Positions 15,167 through 26,346 are shown, numbered from the stretch's first letter. The stretch: 64,000 nt of DNA from Sphingomonas sp. 8AM (GCF_902506455.1 NZ_LR733844.1:2365866-2429865), one strand, 5' to 3'. Notes: generated from the letters alone by a model not told the origin. Translations and numbers: made by a program.

Positions 15167-16057
15167 ATGAACGCGCAATGGACGATCGGGATCATCGGCG
15201 GCTCCGGCCTCTACGCGATCGACGGGCTGGAGGACGCCGAATGGCGCCCGGTCGACACGCCCTGGGGCACGCCCAGCGACCAGATCCTGTTCGGGCGCAT
15301 CGGGGATGTCGCGATCCGCTTTCTGCCGCGTCATGGGCGCGGACATGTCCACCTGCCCGGCGACATTCCGGTGCGCGCCAATATCGACGCGCTGAAGCGT
15401 GCGGGCTGCACCGACCTGCTCGCCACCTCCTCGGTCGGGTCGCTGCGCGAGGAGCTGCCACCCGGCACGTTCGCGATCGTCGACCAGTTCGTCGACCGCA
15501 CCGTGCAGCGCGCGGCCTCGTTCTTCGGCAGCGGGCTGGTCGCGCATGTCTCGCTCGCCGATCCGACCTGCGAGCGGCTGGGGGCGTTCGCCGCGGCGGC
15601 GATCACGGCGGCGGGCGGGCGCGTCGCCGAGGGCGCGACCTATCTGGCGATGGAAGGGCCGCAATTCTCGACCCGCGCCGAAAGCCGCCTCTACCGCGAC
15701 TGGGGCTGCGACGTGATCGGCATGACCGCCATGCCCGAGGCGCGCCTCGCGCGCGAGGCGGAGCTGCCCTATGCACTGGTCGGGATGGTGACCGATTACG
15801 ACTGCTGGCGCGACGATCGTGCGGCGGTCGATGTCGCCGAGATCGTCGCGCAGATGGCCGCCAACGGCCGGATCGCGCGCGCGGCGGTGGCGCATCTGCT
15901 GCGGCATCTGCCGCCAGAGCGCACGCCGTCGCCGATCGACACCGCGCTGGACGGCGCGATCATGACCGCGCCGGCGCAGCGCGATGCGGTGCTGATCGCG
16001 CGTAACGCGGCGATCGTGGCGCGCGTGCTGGGGCTTGCGGCCGCGGCGACAACATGA
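15167..16057 (+). CDS. mtnP: S-methyl-5'-thioadenosine phosphorylase
   Basis: The 296-residue enzyme belongs to the PNP/MTAP family. It begins IGIIGGSGLYAIDGL and has PRHGRGHVHLPGDIP (phosphate-binding region), TSSVGSLREEL, the MEGPQFSTRAES substrate loop and GMTAMPEARLAREAELPYA. It splits methylthioadenosine to adenine and 5-methylthioribose-1-phosphate in methionine salvage. Some relatives prefer methylthioinosine; the residues visible do not settle this. ATG at 15167 was chosen because the conserved glycine-rich strand begins five residues later. Two palindromic repeats follow the stop. Confidence 0.88.
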   Translation: MNAQWTIGIIGGSGLYAIDGLEDAEWRPVDTPWGTPSDQILFGRIGDVAIRFLPRHGRGHVHLPGDIPVRANIDALKRAGCTDLLATSSVGSLREELPPGTFAIVDQFVDRTVQRAASFFGSGLVAHVSLADPTCERLGAFAAAAITAAGGRVAEGATYLAMEGPQFSTRAESRLYRDWGCDVIGMTAMPEARLAREAELPYALVGMVTDYDCWRDDRAAVDVAEIVAQMAANGRIARAAVAHLLRHLPPERTPSPIDTALDGAIMTAPAQRDAVLIARNAAIVARVLGLAAAATT

Positions 16058-16077
16058 CTCGCGTTCGGATACTCGAT

Positions 16078-16154
16078 CGTCATTGCGAGCATAGCGAAGC
16101 AATCCAGAGCCGGGCCAGGACGCCCTGGATTGCGTCGCTACGCTCGCAATGACG
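16078..16154. repeat. Dispersed palindrome family A, copy 1
   Basis: An imperfect inverted repeat with arms CGTCATTGCGAGCATAGCG and CGTCGCTACGCTCGCAATGACG-like right arm, separated by a variable centre containing CAATCC and GGATTG. It follows mtnP. Related copies lie at 18865, 30250, 38464 and 63451. REP-like; may act as a terminator or RNA stabiliser. Confidence 0.8.
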
Positions 16155-16202
16155 GGTGGGGTTGACCCCATCCCGGTTAAGGCAAACCGTCCGCCTCACT
16201 TC

Positions 16203-16289
16203 CGTCATCCCGGACTCGATCCGGGATCCCGCTTCTTCTCCCTCGATCGTCGGCGAGAAGCGGGGCCCCGGATCAAGTCCGGGGCGACG
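16203..16289. repeat. Dispersed palindrome family B, copy 1
   Basis: CGTCATCCCGGACTCGATCC forms an inverted pair with GGATCAAGTCCGGGGCGACG; inner arms CCCGCTTCTT and GAGAAGCGGG add a second stem. It lies between family A copy 1 and mntH. Related copies occur at 32482 and 63567. Confidence 0.8.
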
Positions 16290-16363
16290 AGAGGGGCGGG
16301 TTGACGAATGTCGATCGGTCTTAAGTTGAAACCCTCGCGCTTCTCCCGCATTCCTCCCCGCGC

Positions 16364-17665
16364 ATGACGCTCACCACCCGCTCGCTCGGCGACAGCTTCG
16401 CCTCCGTGCCCGTCCCCAAGGGCGCGGGCTTCTGGCGCAAGCTGCTGGCGTTCGTCGGGCCGGGCTGGCTGGTCGCGGTCGGCTATATGGACCCCGGCAA
16501 CTGGGCGACCGACATCGCGGGCGGCTCCGCGTTCGGCTATACGTTGCTCAGCGTGGTGCTGCTGTCGAACCTGATGGCGATCGTGCTGCAATCCTTGTCG
16601 GCACGGCTCGGGGTCGGCGCCGGTCTCGATCTGGCGCAGGCGTGCCGGCAGCATTCGTCGCGCCCGGTGGCGTGGATCCTGTGGCTGCTCGCCGAGATCG
16701 CGATCGTCGCCTGCGATCTGGCCGAGGTGCTCGGCACCGCGATCGCGCTCAAATTGCTGTTCGGGATGCCGCTGATCTACGGCGTGCTGGTCACCGCGCT
16801 CGACGTGTTCCTGATCCTCGCGCTCCAGCGCTACGGTTTCCGCCGGCTCGAGGCGTTCATCGCCGCGCTGCTGATCGTGATCGCCGGCTGCTTCGGGTTC
16901 GAGCTGTTCTGGGCGCACCCGGACTGGAGCGCGGCGGCGGCGGGGCTGGTCCCCTCGCCCGAGATCGTCCGCAACCCGGCGATGCTCTATATCGCGATCG
17001 GCATCCTCGGTGCGACCGTGATGCCGCATAATCTCTACCTGCATTCGTCGATCGTGCAGACCCGCGCCTATGGCAGCGACGAGGCCGACCGGCACGAGGC
17101 GCTGAAGCTCGCGACGATCGATTCGACCGTCGCGCTCGGCCTCGCCTTCTTCATCAACGCCGCGATCCTGATGCTGGCGGCGGCGGCCTTCCACAGCGCC
17201 GGGCGGTTCGAGGTCGCCGAGATCGAGGATGCGCACCGGCTGCTCGCGCCGATGCTCGGGGTCGGCGCGGCGAGCGTCTTGTTCGCGGTCGCTTTGCTCG
17301 CCAGCGGGCAGAACTCGACCGTCACCGGCACGCTCGCCGGGCAGATCGTGATGGAGGGGTTCCTCGACATTCGCCTCGCGCCGTGGCTGCGGCGGTTGAT
17401 CACGCGCGCGATCGCGATCGTGCCGGCGGTGGCGGTGGTCGCCTCGGCGGGCGACCGCGGCGCGACCGACCTGCTGGTGCTGAGCCAGGTGGTGCTGAGC
17501 CTGCAACTGCCGTTCGCGGTGATCCCGCTGGTGCTCTACACCGCGAACCGGCGGCTGATGGGCAGCTTCGCCGCGCCGCGCTGGCTGGCGGCGCTGGCAT
17601 GGGTGATCGCGGCGGTGATCGTGGTGCTCAACGGCTATCTGCTGTGGGGGATGGCGGCGGGCTGA
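16364..17665 (+). CDS. mntH: NRAMP-family divalent metal transporter
   Basis: The 433-residue integral membrane protein has about 11 hydrophobic helices. It has the family metal-site motif [10 protein letters not shown] in helix 1 and [15 protein letters not shown] in helix 6. NRAMP/MntH proteins import Mn2+ (and Fe2+) using the proton gradient. The sequence [20 protein letters not shown] in a later helix is also characteristic. The start ATG lies just before a polar N-terminus ([12 protein letters not shown]). No recognisable Mn- or Fe-dependent operator was identified in the short upstream gap after the repeat. Confidence 0.9.
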   Translation: MTLTTRSLGDSFASVPVPKGAGFWRKLLAFVGPGWLVAVGYMDPGNWATDIAGGSAFGYTLLSVVLLSNLMAIVLQSLSARLGVGAGLDLAQACRQHSSRPVAWILWLLAEIAIVACDLAEVLGTAIALKLLFGMPLIYGVLVTALDVFLILALQRYGFRRLEAFIAALLIVIAGCFGFELFWAHPDWSAAAAGLVPSPEIVRNPAMLYIAIGILGATVMPHNLYLHSSIVQTRAYGSDEADRHEALKLATIDSTVALGLAFFINAAILMLAAAAFHSAGRFEVAEIEDAHRLLAPMLGVGAASVLFAVALLASGQNSTVTGTLAGQIVMEGFLDIRLAPWLRRLITRAIAIVPAVAVVASAGDRGATDLLVLSQVVLSLQLPFAVIPLVLYTANRRLMGSFAAPRWLAALAWVIAAVIVVLNGYLLWGMAAG

Positions 17666-17735
17666 ACCGCCCCCTAGCCACGGCCCGCGCGCTGGCCTAT
17701 CTGGCGCGCTTTCCTCATCACACAGGTTTTCCCCA

Positions 17736-18836
17736 ATGGGTTTCCGCTGCGGCATCGTGGGCCTGCCCAACGTCGGCAAGTCCACCCTCTTCAACGCGCT
17801 GACCGAGACGGCCGCGGCGCAGGCGGCGAACTACCCGTTCTGCACGATCGAGCCGAACGTCGGCAACGTCGGCGTTCCCGACCCGCGCCTGTCGAAGCTG
17901 GCGGCGATCGCCGGCTCGGCCAAGATCATCGAGACGCAGCTCGGCTTCGTCGACATCGCCGGCCTCGTGCGCGGCGCCAGCAAGGGCGAAGGGCTCGGCA
18001 ACCAGTTCCTCGGCAACATCCGCGAGGTCGACGCGATCGTCCACGTGCTGCGCTGTTTCGAGAATGACGACATCCAGCACGTCGACAACCGCGTCGACCC
18101 GATCGCGGATGCCGAAACGGTCGAGACCGAGCTGATGCTCTCCGACCTCGAAAGCCTCGAGAAGCGCGTCCCCAATCTGGCCAAGAAGGGCCAGCAAGGC
18201 GACAAGGAAGCCAAGCTCGGCGCCTTGGTGCTCGGCCGCGCGCTCGACCTGCTGCGCGACGGCAAGCCCGCGCGGCTGACCGTCACCAACGACCCCGACG
18301 AGAAGCGCGTGCTCGATCAGGCGCAATTGCTCACCGCCAAGCCGGTCCTCTACGTCTGCAACGTCAACGAGGAGGATGCGGCGAACGGCAACGCGCTGTC
18401 GCAGAAGGTGTTCGACAAGGCCGCTGCCGAGGGCGCGCAGGCCGTCGTCGTCTCCGCCGCGATCGAGGCCGAGATCGCGACGATGCCGCACGAGGATCGC
18501 GGCGAATTCCTGTCCGAGCTCGGGCTGGAGGAAACCGGGCTGACGCGCGTGATCCGCGCCGGCTACGAGCTGCTCCACCTGCTGACCTTCTTCACGGTCG
18601 GCCCCAAGGAAGCGCGCGCGTGGACGGTTGAGGCCGGATCGAAGGCCCCGCAGGCGGCGGGCGCGATCCACTCCGACTTCGAGCGCGGCTTCATCCGCGC
18701 CGAGACGATCGCGTTCGACGATTATGTCGCGTTCAACGGTGAGGCCGGCGCGCGCGAGGCGGGCAAGCTGCGGCAGGAGGGCAAGGAGTATGTCGTCCAC
18801 GACGGCGACGTGCTGCTGTTCCGCTTCAACGTCTGA
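17736..18836 (+). CDS. ychF: Redox-regulated ribosome-binding ATPase YchF
   Basis: The 366-residue protein is full length. It has a P-loop CGIVGLPNVGKSTLFNALT at residues 5-23, the switch region with DIAGLVRGASKGEGLGNQFL, the NVNEE segment in place of a GTPase NKxD motif (hence ATP preference) and a C-terminal TGS-like domain ending EYVVHDGDVLLFRFNV. YchF binds ribosomes and affects stress resistance. It is separated from mntH by 70 bases and is likely its own unit. Family A repeat copy 2 follows. Confidence 0.95.
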   Translation: MGFRCGIVGLPNVGKSTLFNALTETAAAQAANYPFCTIEPNVGNVGVPDPRLSKLAAIAGSAKIIETQLGFVDIAGLVRGASKGEGLGNQFLGNIREVDAIVHVLRCFENDDIQHVDNRVDPIADAETVETELMLSDLESLEKRVPNLAKKGQQGDKEAKLGALVLGRALDLLRDGKPARLTVTNDPDEKRVLDQAQLLTAKPVLYVCNVNEEDAANGNALSQKVFDKAAAEGAQAVVVSAAIEAEIATMPHEDRGEFLSELGLEETGLTRVIRAGYELLHLLTFFTVGPKEARAWTVEAGSKAPQAAGAIHSDFERGFIRAETIAFDDYVAFNGEAGAREAGKLRQEGKEYVVHDGDVLLFRFNV

Positions 18837-18864
18837 TCCGTTCAAGCGGACGCGGCAGGCAACT

Positions 18865-18941
18865 CGTCATTGCGAGCGTAGCGAAGCAATCCAGTGCCGG
18901 ATCAGGACGCCCAGGATTGCTTCGCTATGCTCGCAATGACG
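18865..18941. repeat. Dispersed palindrome family A, copy 2
   Basis: The best-preserved copy: CGTCATTGCGAGCGTAGCGA and its inverted partner CTATGCTCGCAATGACG bracket CAATCCAGTGCC...GGATTGCTTCG. It lies between convergent ychF and the small lipoprotein gene, where it could terminate both. Confidence 0.85.
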
Positions 18942-18964
18942 GGTCCGGCAGACACCATCCGGCC

Positions 18965-19222
18965 CTAACGTTGCGTCCCGCCCTCCACCACTGACCGGTC
19001 GAGCGTGCCGCCATACGGCGCACGCACCGCCGCGCCCTTGTGTGGCCGGGGTTCCAGCCATGCAGGGGTCGCGCCCGGCGCGGGAGTGATCTGCATCACC
19101 GGGGTGCGCGGCGCGGGGGCGGTGGCGGTCGGGAGCGGGGCGGGTGGCGGCGACTTGTCCTCGCCGCCCTTGTCACAGGCCGCGATCGACAGGCACAGCA
19201 AGGGCAGCAGCGCGCGGATCAT
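18965..19222 (-). CDS. Small proline-rich lipoprotein, function unknown
   Basis: From ATG 19222 the frame gives 85 residues with signal peptide and lipobox (MIRALLPLLCLSIAAC). Acidic/basic residues follow, then a Pro/Ala/Thr-rich linker (PPPAPLPTATAPAPRTP) and a short C-terminal part with APYGGTLDRSVVEGG. It is probably anchored to a membrane through lipidated Cys16. No family is recognised. It is divergent from the phosphodiesterase-like gene at 19302. Confidence 0.65.
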   Translation of the reverse strand: MIRALLPLLCLSIAACDKGGEDKSPPPAPLPTATAPAPRTPVMQITPAPGATPAWLEPRPHKGAAVRAPYGGTLDRSVVEGGTQR

Positions 19223-19301
19223 GCGATCACAAAGCGCGAGGCGGCGCGCACGTTCCGCGAACGGTCTTTGTTCTGCAAGATGCGATGCGTAAGGGCGTGG
19301 C

Positions 19302-20648
19302 ATGATGTTCCGCGTCCTACCGTTCGCCGCGCTTGTCGCGCTGTCCGCCTGCGCCTTCCGCCACGATCCGCCCGCCTTGCCGCCGGTCACCCGGCCTGCG
19401 CCCGTTACGACGACGGCCGTGCCCTCCACGGAGCGTGCCCCGGTCACGATCCTGATCTCGATCGACGGCTTCCGCCCCGACTATCTCGACCGCGGCGTCA
19501 CGCCGCAGCTGTCGCACCTCGCCGCCACCGGCGTCAGCGCGGCGATGCGACCGTCGTTTCCGTCGAAGACCTTTCCCAATCACTGGACGCTCGTCACCGG
19601 GCTGGTCCCCGATCGCCACGGCGTCACCGCCAACAACATGGAGGATGCCGCGCGGCCCGGTGAGAAATTCACGATGGCCACCGACGATCCGTTCTGGTGG
19701 AACACCGCCGAGCCGATCTGGGTCACTGCCGAGCGTGCCGGCATCCGCACGGGCACGATGTTCTGGCCGGGCTCCAGCGTCGCCTGGGGTGCGACGAGAG
19801 CGAAGGACTGGCCACACGAAACGACCGGCGGCACGCGTCCCCACGACTGGCAGCAATATGGCGAGGCGGTCGACGATCGCCAGCGTGTCGACGGCATCAT
19901 CGACTGGCTGCGACGCCCCGCCGTGACGCGACCCGGCTTCCTGACGCTCTACTTCGACGAGGTCGATACCGCCGGGCACCAGTTCGGCCCCGCCGATCCG
20001 CGCACTTTGCAGGCGGTCGCGAAGGCCGATGCGGCGATCGGGCGGCTCGTCGCCGAGCTGGCGACGCTGGGACAGCCTGCCAATCTCGTCATCGTCTCCG
20101 ACCATGGCATGGCGCCGACCGATTCGCGACGCACGATCGCGCTCGACACGATCGTTTCCGCCACCGACGCGCGCATCGTCGACACCGGTCCCTATGCGAC
20201 GCTCGAGCCGCTTCCGGGGCGCGACGCCGCGGTCGCGGCTGCGCTGCTGCGTCCGCATCCGCACATGCAATGCTGGCGCAAGGGGCAACTTCCAGCGCGC
20301 TTCCGGTACGGCGGGAACCCGCGTATCCCCGCCTTCCTGTGCCTCGCCGACGACAGCCCCGGCGGCGCCTGGGAAATCGCCAGCACCGCGCCGACGAAGC
20401 AGGTCTCGGACGGCGCGCACGGCTTCGACAATGACGCGCCCGACATGCGCGCGCTGTTCGTCGCCAACGGGCCCGCCTTCCGCGCGGGCAAGCGGCTGGC
20501 GACCTTCGACAATGTCGATGTCGCGCCGCTGCTGCGCGATCTGCTCGGCCTGCCCGCCGGCCGGGGGCTGGACGGCAGCGACCGCGCGTTCCACGGCGTG
20601 CTGATCGCTGGACCGCAGCGCCGCACCCTGCCAAACGCAGCCGGATGA
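19302..20648 (+). CDS. Nucleotide pyrophosphatase/phosphodiesterase-like lipoprotein (alkaline phosphatase superfamily)
   Basis: The 448-residue protein starts with a lipoprotein signal (LVALSACAF) and contains one ENPP-type domain. ILISIDGFRPDYLDRG supplies the first metal Asp, PSKTFPNHWTLVTG the nucleophile Thr, DEVDTAGHQFGP and VIVSDHGMAPT further metal ligands, and GAHGFDNDAPDMRALF a last His. Such enzymes split nucleotide diphosphate or phosphodiester bonds outside the cytoplasm; the substrate is unknown. MMFRV could also begin at the second Met. Its stop overlaps the ArsC-like start (ATGA), so the next gene is translationally coupled. Confidence 0.88.
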   Translation: MMFRVLPFAALVALSACAFRHDPPALPPVTRPAPVTTTAVPSTERAPVTILISIDGFRPDYLDRGVTPQLSHLAATGVSAAMRPSFPSKTFPNHWTLVTGLVPDRHGVTANNMEDAARPGEKFTMATDDPFWWNTAEPIWVTAERAGIRTGTMFWPGSSVAWGATRAKDWPHETTGGTRPHDWQQYGEAVDDRQRVDGIIDWLRRPAVTRPGFLTLYFDEVDTAGHQFGPADPRTLQAVAKADAAIGRLVAELATLGQPANLVIVSDHGMAPTDSRRTIALDTIVSATDARIVDTGPYATLEPLPGRDAAVAAALLRPHPHMQCWRKGQLPARFRYGGNPRIPAFLCLADDSPGGAWEIASTAPTKQVSDGAHGFDNDAPDMRALFVANGPAFRAGKRLATFDNVDVAPLLRDLLGLPAGRGLDGSDRAFHGVLIAGPQRRTLPNAAG

Positions 20649-20965
20649 ACGCGACGATCCTCCACAACCCGCGCTGCTCGAAATCGCGCGCGGCGCTGGC
20701 GCTTCTTACTGGGGCCGGTGCCAACGTGACGGTCGTAGAGTATCTCAAGACCCCGCCGTCGCGCGACGAACTCGCGCGGCTGTGCGCGCGCGCCGGGATC
20801 GCGCCGCGCGCCGCGCTGCGCGCCGATGCCCCCGCCATCGCAGACGATGACGCCGCGCTCGACCTGATGGCGCGCGATCCCGCCACCATCGAACGGCCGT
20901 TCGTGGAGACAGAAAAGGGCGCGCTGATCGCCCGCCCGCCCGAGCGCGTGCGCGACCTGCTGTGA
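20645..20965 (+). CDS. arsC: ArsC/Spx-family protein, probable arsenate reductase (glutaredoxin type)
   Basis: The 106-residue thioredoxin-fold protein has the ArsC motif HNPRCSKSRAAL with Cys11 as the catalytic residue, EYLKTPPSRDEL, and the C-terminal IERPFVETEKGALIARPPE that supplies conserved arginines. True ArsC reduces arsenate with glutathione/glutaredoxin. No arsenic efflux or regulator gene is nearby, so the role may be a general one. It overlaps both neighbours by four bases (ATGA, GTGA), indicating a tight operon with the phosphodiesterase and phospholipase D genes. Confidence 0.82.
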   Translation: MNATILHNPRCSKSRAALALLTGAGANVTVVEYLKTPPSRDELARLCARAGIAPRAALRADAPAIADDDAALDLMARDPATIERPFVETEKGALIARPPERVRDLL

Positions 20966-22386
20966 AGCTCTCCGAGGATACCCGCTGGCGCGTCGCGCGC
21001 GCGACCCGCGCCGCCGCCGTCGTCGACGCCGACAATTATTTCCGTGCCGCGCGGCAGGCGATGCTCAAGGCCAAGCACCAGATCCTGCTGGTCGGCTGGG
21101 ACTTCGACGCGCGCATCCGGCTCGCCTGGGACGACGATCATCCCGAGGCGCCCGCCGACGTCGGCGCGTTCATCAGCTGGCTGGTGAAGCGAACGCCCGG
21201 TTTGCAGGTCCATATCCTGCGCTGGGACACCGGCGCGATGAAGACGCTGGGTCGCGGCAAGACGCTGTGGACGTTGCTCAATTGGCGGTGGCGACAGCCG
21301 CGCATCCATCTGAAGCTCGACGGCCACCACCCGATGGCCGCATCGCAACACCAGAAGATCGTCGTCATCGACGATTGCCTCGCTTTCTGCGGCGGAATCG
21401 ACATGACCGACGAGCGCTGGGACACGCGCGAGCATCAGGATGACAATCCGCACCGCCGCTCCCCCAACGGCTTCCGCTACAAGCCGTGGCACGACGTCAC
21501 CACCGCCTTGCAGGGGCCGGTGGCGAAGGCGCTCGGCGATCTGTGCCGCACCCGCTGGGAAATCGCGGGCGGCGCGCCGATCACCCCGCCCTCGCCCGCA
21601 CCGGGCATTGATTGCTGGCCCGAAAGCCTGCCGGCGCAGTTCACCGACGTCGAGGTCGCGATCTCGCGCAGCCAGCCCGAGCATCAGGGCCAGGAGCAAG
21701 TGCTCGAGATCGAGCGACTGTATCTCGCGCTGATCGCAGGCGCGAAGAAACGCATCTACGCCGAAAGCCAGTATTTCGCGTCGCGCCGGATCGCGGAGGC
21801 GATCGCGAAGCGGCTGGTCGAGGACGATCCGCCCGAGATCGTCATCATCAATCCCGTCACCGCGCAAGGCTGGCTGGAGCCGATCGCGATGGACACCGCG
21901 CGCGCCCGGCTGGTCGCCGAACTCCGCAAGCGCGACCGCCACGGCCGCTTCCGCATCTATCATCCGGTCACCAGCGGTGGCGAGGCGATCTATTGCCATG
22001 CCAAGGTGACGGTGATCGACGAGGTGGCGATCCGCATCGGCTCCTCGAACTTCAACAACCGCTCGCTGCGGCTCGACACCGAATGCGACGTGACGATCAC
22101 CGAAGAGCCCGAGACGATCGCCGCGATCCGCGCCGACCTGCTCGCGGAGCACCTTGGTGCCAACATCGAAGAGGTTTCCGCGCGGATCGAGCGCGACGGG
22201 CTGATCGCGACGATCGAGGCGCTGCGCGGGTCGGGGCGGACGCTGGTGCCGTATGAGATCGACGACCTGAACGGCGTCGAGAAATGGCTGGCGGACAATG
22301 AGGTGCTCGATCCCGAGGGGCCGGGCGAGATGTTCGAAAGCTTCGAAAAGCGCGGGCTGCTCCGGCGCTTGCGGCGGCGGCGCTGA
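20962..22386 (+). CDS. Phospholipase D / cardiolipin-synthase-like protein
   Basis: The 474-residue protein has two HKD motifs: SQHQKIVVIDDCLAFCGGID (about 129-148) and YCHAKVTVIDEVAIRIGSSN (about 344-363), the latter followed by NNRSLRLDTE. There is no signal peptide and no membrane helix, so it is soluble or peripheral. It may hydrolyse or transfer phosphatidyl groups. It starts with GTG overlapping the ArsC stop. GTG is supported by the exact GTGA overlap and by the lack of a better start before the conserved HQILLVGWDFDARI block. Confidence 0.88.
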   Translation: MKLSEDTRWRVARATRAAAVVDADNYFRAARQAMLKAKHQILLVGWDFDARIRLAWDDDHPEAPADVGAFISWLVKRTPGLQVHILRWDTGAMKTLGRGKTLWTLLNWRWRQPRIHLKLDGHHPMAASQHQKIVVIDDCLAFCGGIDMTDERWDTREHQDDNPHRRSPNGFRYKPWHDVTTALQGPVAKALGDLCRTRWEIAGGAPITPPSPAPGIDCWPESLPAQFTDVEVAISRSQPEHQGQEQVLEIERLYLALIAGAKKRIYAESQYFASRRIAEAIAKRLVEDDPPEIVIINPVTAQGWLEPIAMDTARARLVAELRKRDRHGRFRIYHPVTSGGEAIYCHAKVTVIDEVAIRIGSSNFNNRSLRLDTECDVTITEEPETIAAIRADLLAEHLGANIEEVSARIERDGLIATIEALRGSGRTLVPYEIDDLNGVEKWLADNEVLDPEGPGEMFESFEKRGLLRRLRRRR

Positions 22387-22842
22387 CTTCGTCATTCCCG
22401 CGCAGGCGGGAATCCAGAACCTCCGACGTCGCGGCTCTCACGAAAACCTGCGCGTCTGGATCGCCGCCGTCGCGGAAATGACGAAGCGGGAGTTGGAAGG
22501 CGGGCGCGCCACCGAAGAAGGCCACGCCCCTTCACCGTCGCCCCTGCGCAGGCAGGGGCCCATGTCTGCATCGTCCATTAAACCGGCCTGACACACGCCC
22601 GACGCGAATGTGTCAGGCATTCCGCCAACACGAAACAGCCATAGCCCCCTGCCTCCGCAGGGGCGACGGCGTATGCCGGCTGTCCTACATCCTCCAAGAT
22701 TTGCTACCCTTGAGCCGCGCCGAAACCCTCGCCGCTTCTCCCGAACCGCCCACACACCGCGTTTGGCGCAAACATCGCCAACATCCACCGGCGGCCACGC
22801 CGCATCTGGCATCGCGGCCCCCGTCCCGCTATGCGCGCGGGC
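22387..22842. other. Repeat-containing intergenic region before purL
   Basis: No gene recognised. It holds GTCATTCCCGCGCAGGCGGG at 22390-22415 (half of a common palindrome), a CCCCTGCGCAGGCAGGGG hairpin near 22543-22560, a related CCCCTGCCTCCGCAGGGG near 22650-22668, and the longer hairpin listed separately at 22586-22618. The last 150 bases should contain the purL promoter. Confidence 0.55.
22586..22618. terminator. Strong hairpin in the purL upstream region
   Basis: A perfect 10-bp stem (GCCTGACACA at 22586-22595 with TGTGTCAGGC at 22609-22618) encloses a 13-base loop. No T-run follows on either strand, so it may be an RNA structure or a protein-binding palindrome rather than a simple terminator. 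Confidence 0.4.
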
Positions 22843-25059
<2,217 letters not shown>

Positions 25060-25068
25060 GTCAATCTT

Positions 25069-25096
25069 CGTCATTCCCGCCTTCGCGGGAATGACG
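25069..25096. repeat. Perfect palindrome (family C) after purL
   Basis: CGTCATTCCCGC and GCGGGAATGACG flank a CTTC loop (25069-25096), giving a 12-bp perfect stem. A half copy lies at 22390-22415. It sits ten bases after the purL stop and could end its transcript; the next gene starts only 17 bases further. Confidence 0.7.
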
Positions 25097-25112
25097 GCCT
25101 GTGGGTAGAACC

Positions 25113-26294
25113 GTGACCGACACCCCCGCGCCCCGCATCGTCGCACTCGACCATCTGCGCGGCGCGGCGGTGCTTGGCATCCTGATCGCCAACCTGCCCG
25201 GCTTCGCGCTGCCGGTCGCCGCCTATTTCTCCCCCGCGGCCTGGGGCGGGACGACGCCTGCCGACGTCACCGCCTGGGCGATCACCTATGTGCTCGTCGA
25301 GGGCAAGATGCGCGGGCTGTTCGCAATGCTGTTCGGTGCGTCGATGCTGCTCGTCATCGAGCGCGCCGACGCGCGCGGCGGCAACGGCGCGGCGCTCCAC
25401 CTGCGCCGCATGGCGACGCTGTTCGCGATCGGCTGCGCGCACCTCTATTTTGTCTGGAGCGGCGACATCCTCAGCCTGTACGCGCTGGTCGGCTGCGTCG
25501 CGCTGCTGTTCACCGCCGCGCCGCTGCGGCTGCTGCTGTTCGCCGCCGCCGCCTGCCTGTTGCTCGCGCTGGCCAACGGACTGGCGATCGCGGGGCTCGG
25601 CACGGTCGTGGAGCGCGTGTTCGGCCGCTCCACGCCGACCGATCTGGCGCGCGAAATTGCCGCGATGCGCGGCGGCTGGCGCGGCACGATTATATGGCGG
25701 TGGCGCGAGGAGGCCGGGCCGTTCACCGCCTTTCTCGCCAATGGTCCCGAAACGCTCGCCTATATGCTGCTCGGCATGGCCGGATTGCGTAGCGGCTTCC
25801 TGACCGGTGCATGGCCCCGCCGACGTTACACCGTGATCGCCGCCGTCGCGCTACTCACGACGCTGCCGGTCTTCGCGCTGATCGCCGCGCGGACGATCGC
25901 ACGCGACTTCGACGCCCACACGATCGTGCTCGCCAGCTTCGTCGTCCCCCCGCTGCTGCGACCCATCGGGGTGGCGGGCTACGCAGCGCTGTTGCTGCTG
26001 ACGGTACGCAACGGCCGCCTCGCCGCGGCCGGCCGTGTCGCACTCAGCAACTATTTGGGATGCAGCCTCGCGCTCACCGCACTGTTCTACGGCTGGGGCG
26101 CCGGGCAATTCGCGCGCTGGGACCGGGCGGCGCTTTACCTGTTGCTGCCACCAATGTGGGTCACGATGCTGGCATGGCCGCGCTGGTGGCTCGCTCGTTT
26201 TACACACGGTCCGGCCGAGTGGCTGTGGCGCTGTGCAGCCCGCGGCACATGGATCACGCTTCGTCGCGAACATTGCGAACGCGACGCAAATTAG
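25113..26294 (+). CDS. DUF418 membrane protein
   Basis: From GTG 25113 (an earlier in-frame GTG at 25101 is possible) the frame gives 393 residues with about nine hydrophobic helices. It opens with RIVALDHLRGAAVLGILIAN, the standard start of DUF418 proteins. The C-terminal DUF418 block is seen in GRVALSNYLGCSLALTALFY, and HGPAEWLWRCAARGTW closes it. Function is unknown; the family resembles acyltransferase-3-like membrane proteins. The purL-to-DUF418 gap contains a palindrome, so co-transcription is uncertain. Confidence 0.85.
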   Translation: MTDTPAPRIVALDHLRGAAVLGILIANLPGFALPVAAYFSPAAWGGTTPADVTAWAITYVLVEGKMRGLFAMLFGASMLLVIERADARGGNGAALHLRRMATLFAIGCAHLYFVWSGDILSLYALVGCVALLFTAAPLRLLLFAAAACLLLALANGLAIAGLGTVVERVFGRSTPTDLAREIAAMRGGWRGTIIWRWREEAGPFTAFLANGPETLAYMLLGMAGLRSGFLTGAWPRRRYTVIAAVALLTTLPVFALIAARTIARDFDAHTIVLASFVVPPLLRPIGVAGYAALLLLTVRNGRLAAAGRVALSNYLGCSLALTALFYGWGAGQFARWDRAALYLLLPPMWVTMLAWPRWWLARFTHGPAEWLWRCAARGTWITLRREHCERDAN

Positions 26295-26297
26295 CTT

Positions 26298-26316
26298 GCG
26301 ATCCATTCTCATTATC
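26298..26316. promoter_or_regulatory. Fur-box-like operator upstream of bfd-bfr
   Basis: Read on the minus strand, 26316-26298 is GATAATGAGAATGGATCGC, matching 13 of 19 positions of the Fur consensus GATAATGATAATCATTATC, including the whole first GATAATGA. It lies about 30 bases before the bfd start, where bound regulator would block transcription. An Fe-responsive regulator is expected for these genes. This is a by-eye match only. Confidence 0.45.
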
Positions 26317-26346
26317 GCTACTCAGGAGCTGAGAAGAGGAGCGATT

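Noticed and set aside
15178..16171. Alternative frames across mtnP on both strands
   Set aside because: mtnP has continuous family motifs; the others are Arg-rich shadows.
20645..20965. Arsenic resistance operon
   Set aside because: Only the ArsC-like gene is present; no arsR, arsB/acr3 or arsH nearby.
20089..22395. A 768-codon minus-strand frame
   Set aside because: Antisense to the phosphodiesterase, ArsC and phospholipase D genes, which have full catalytic motifs; composition is typical of shadow frames.
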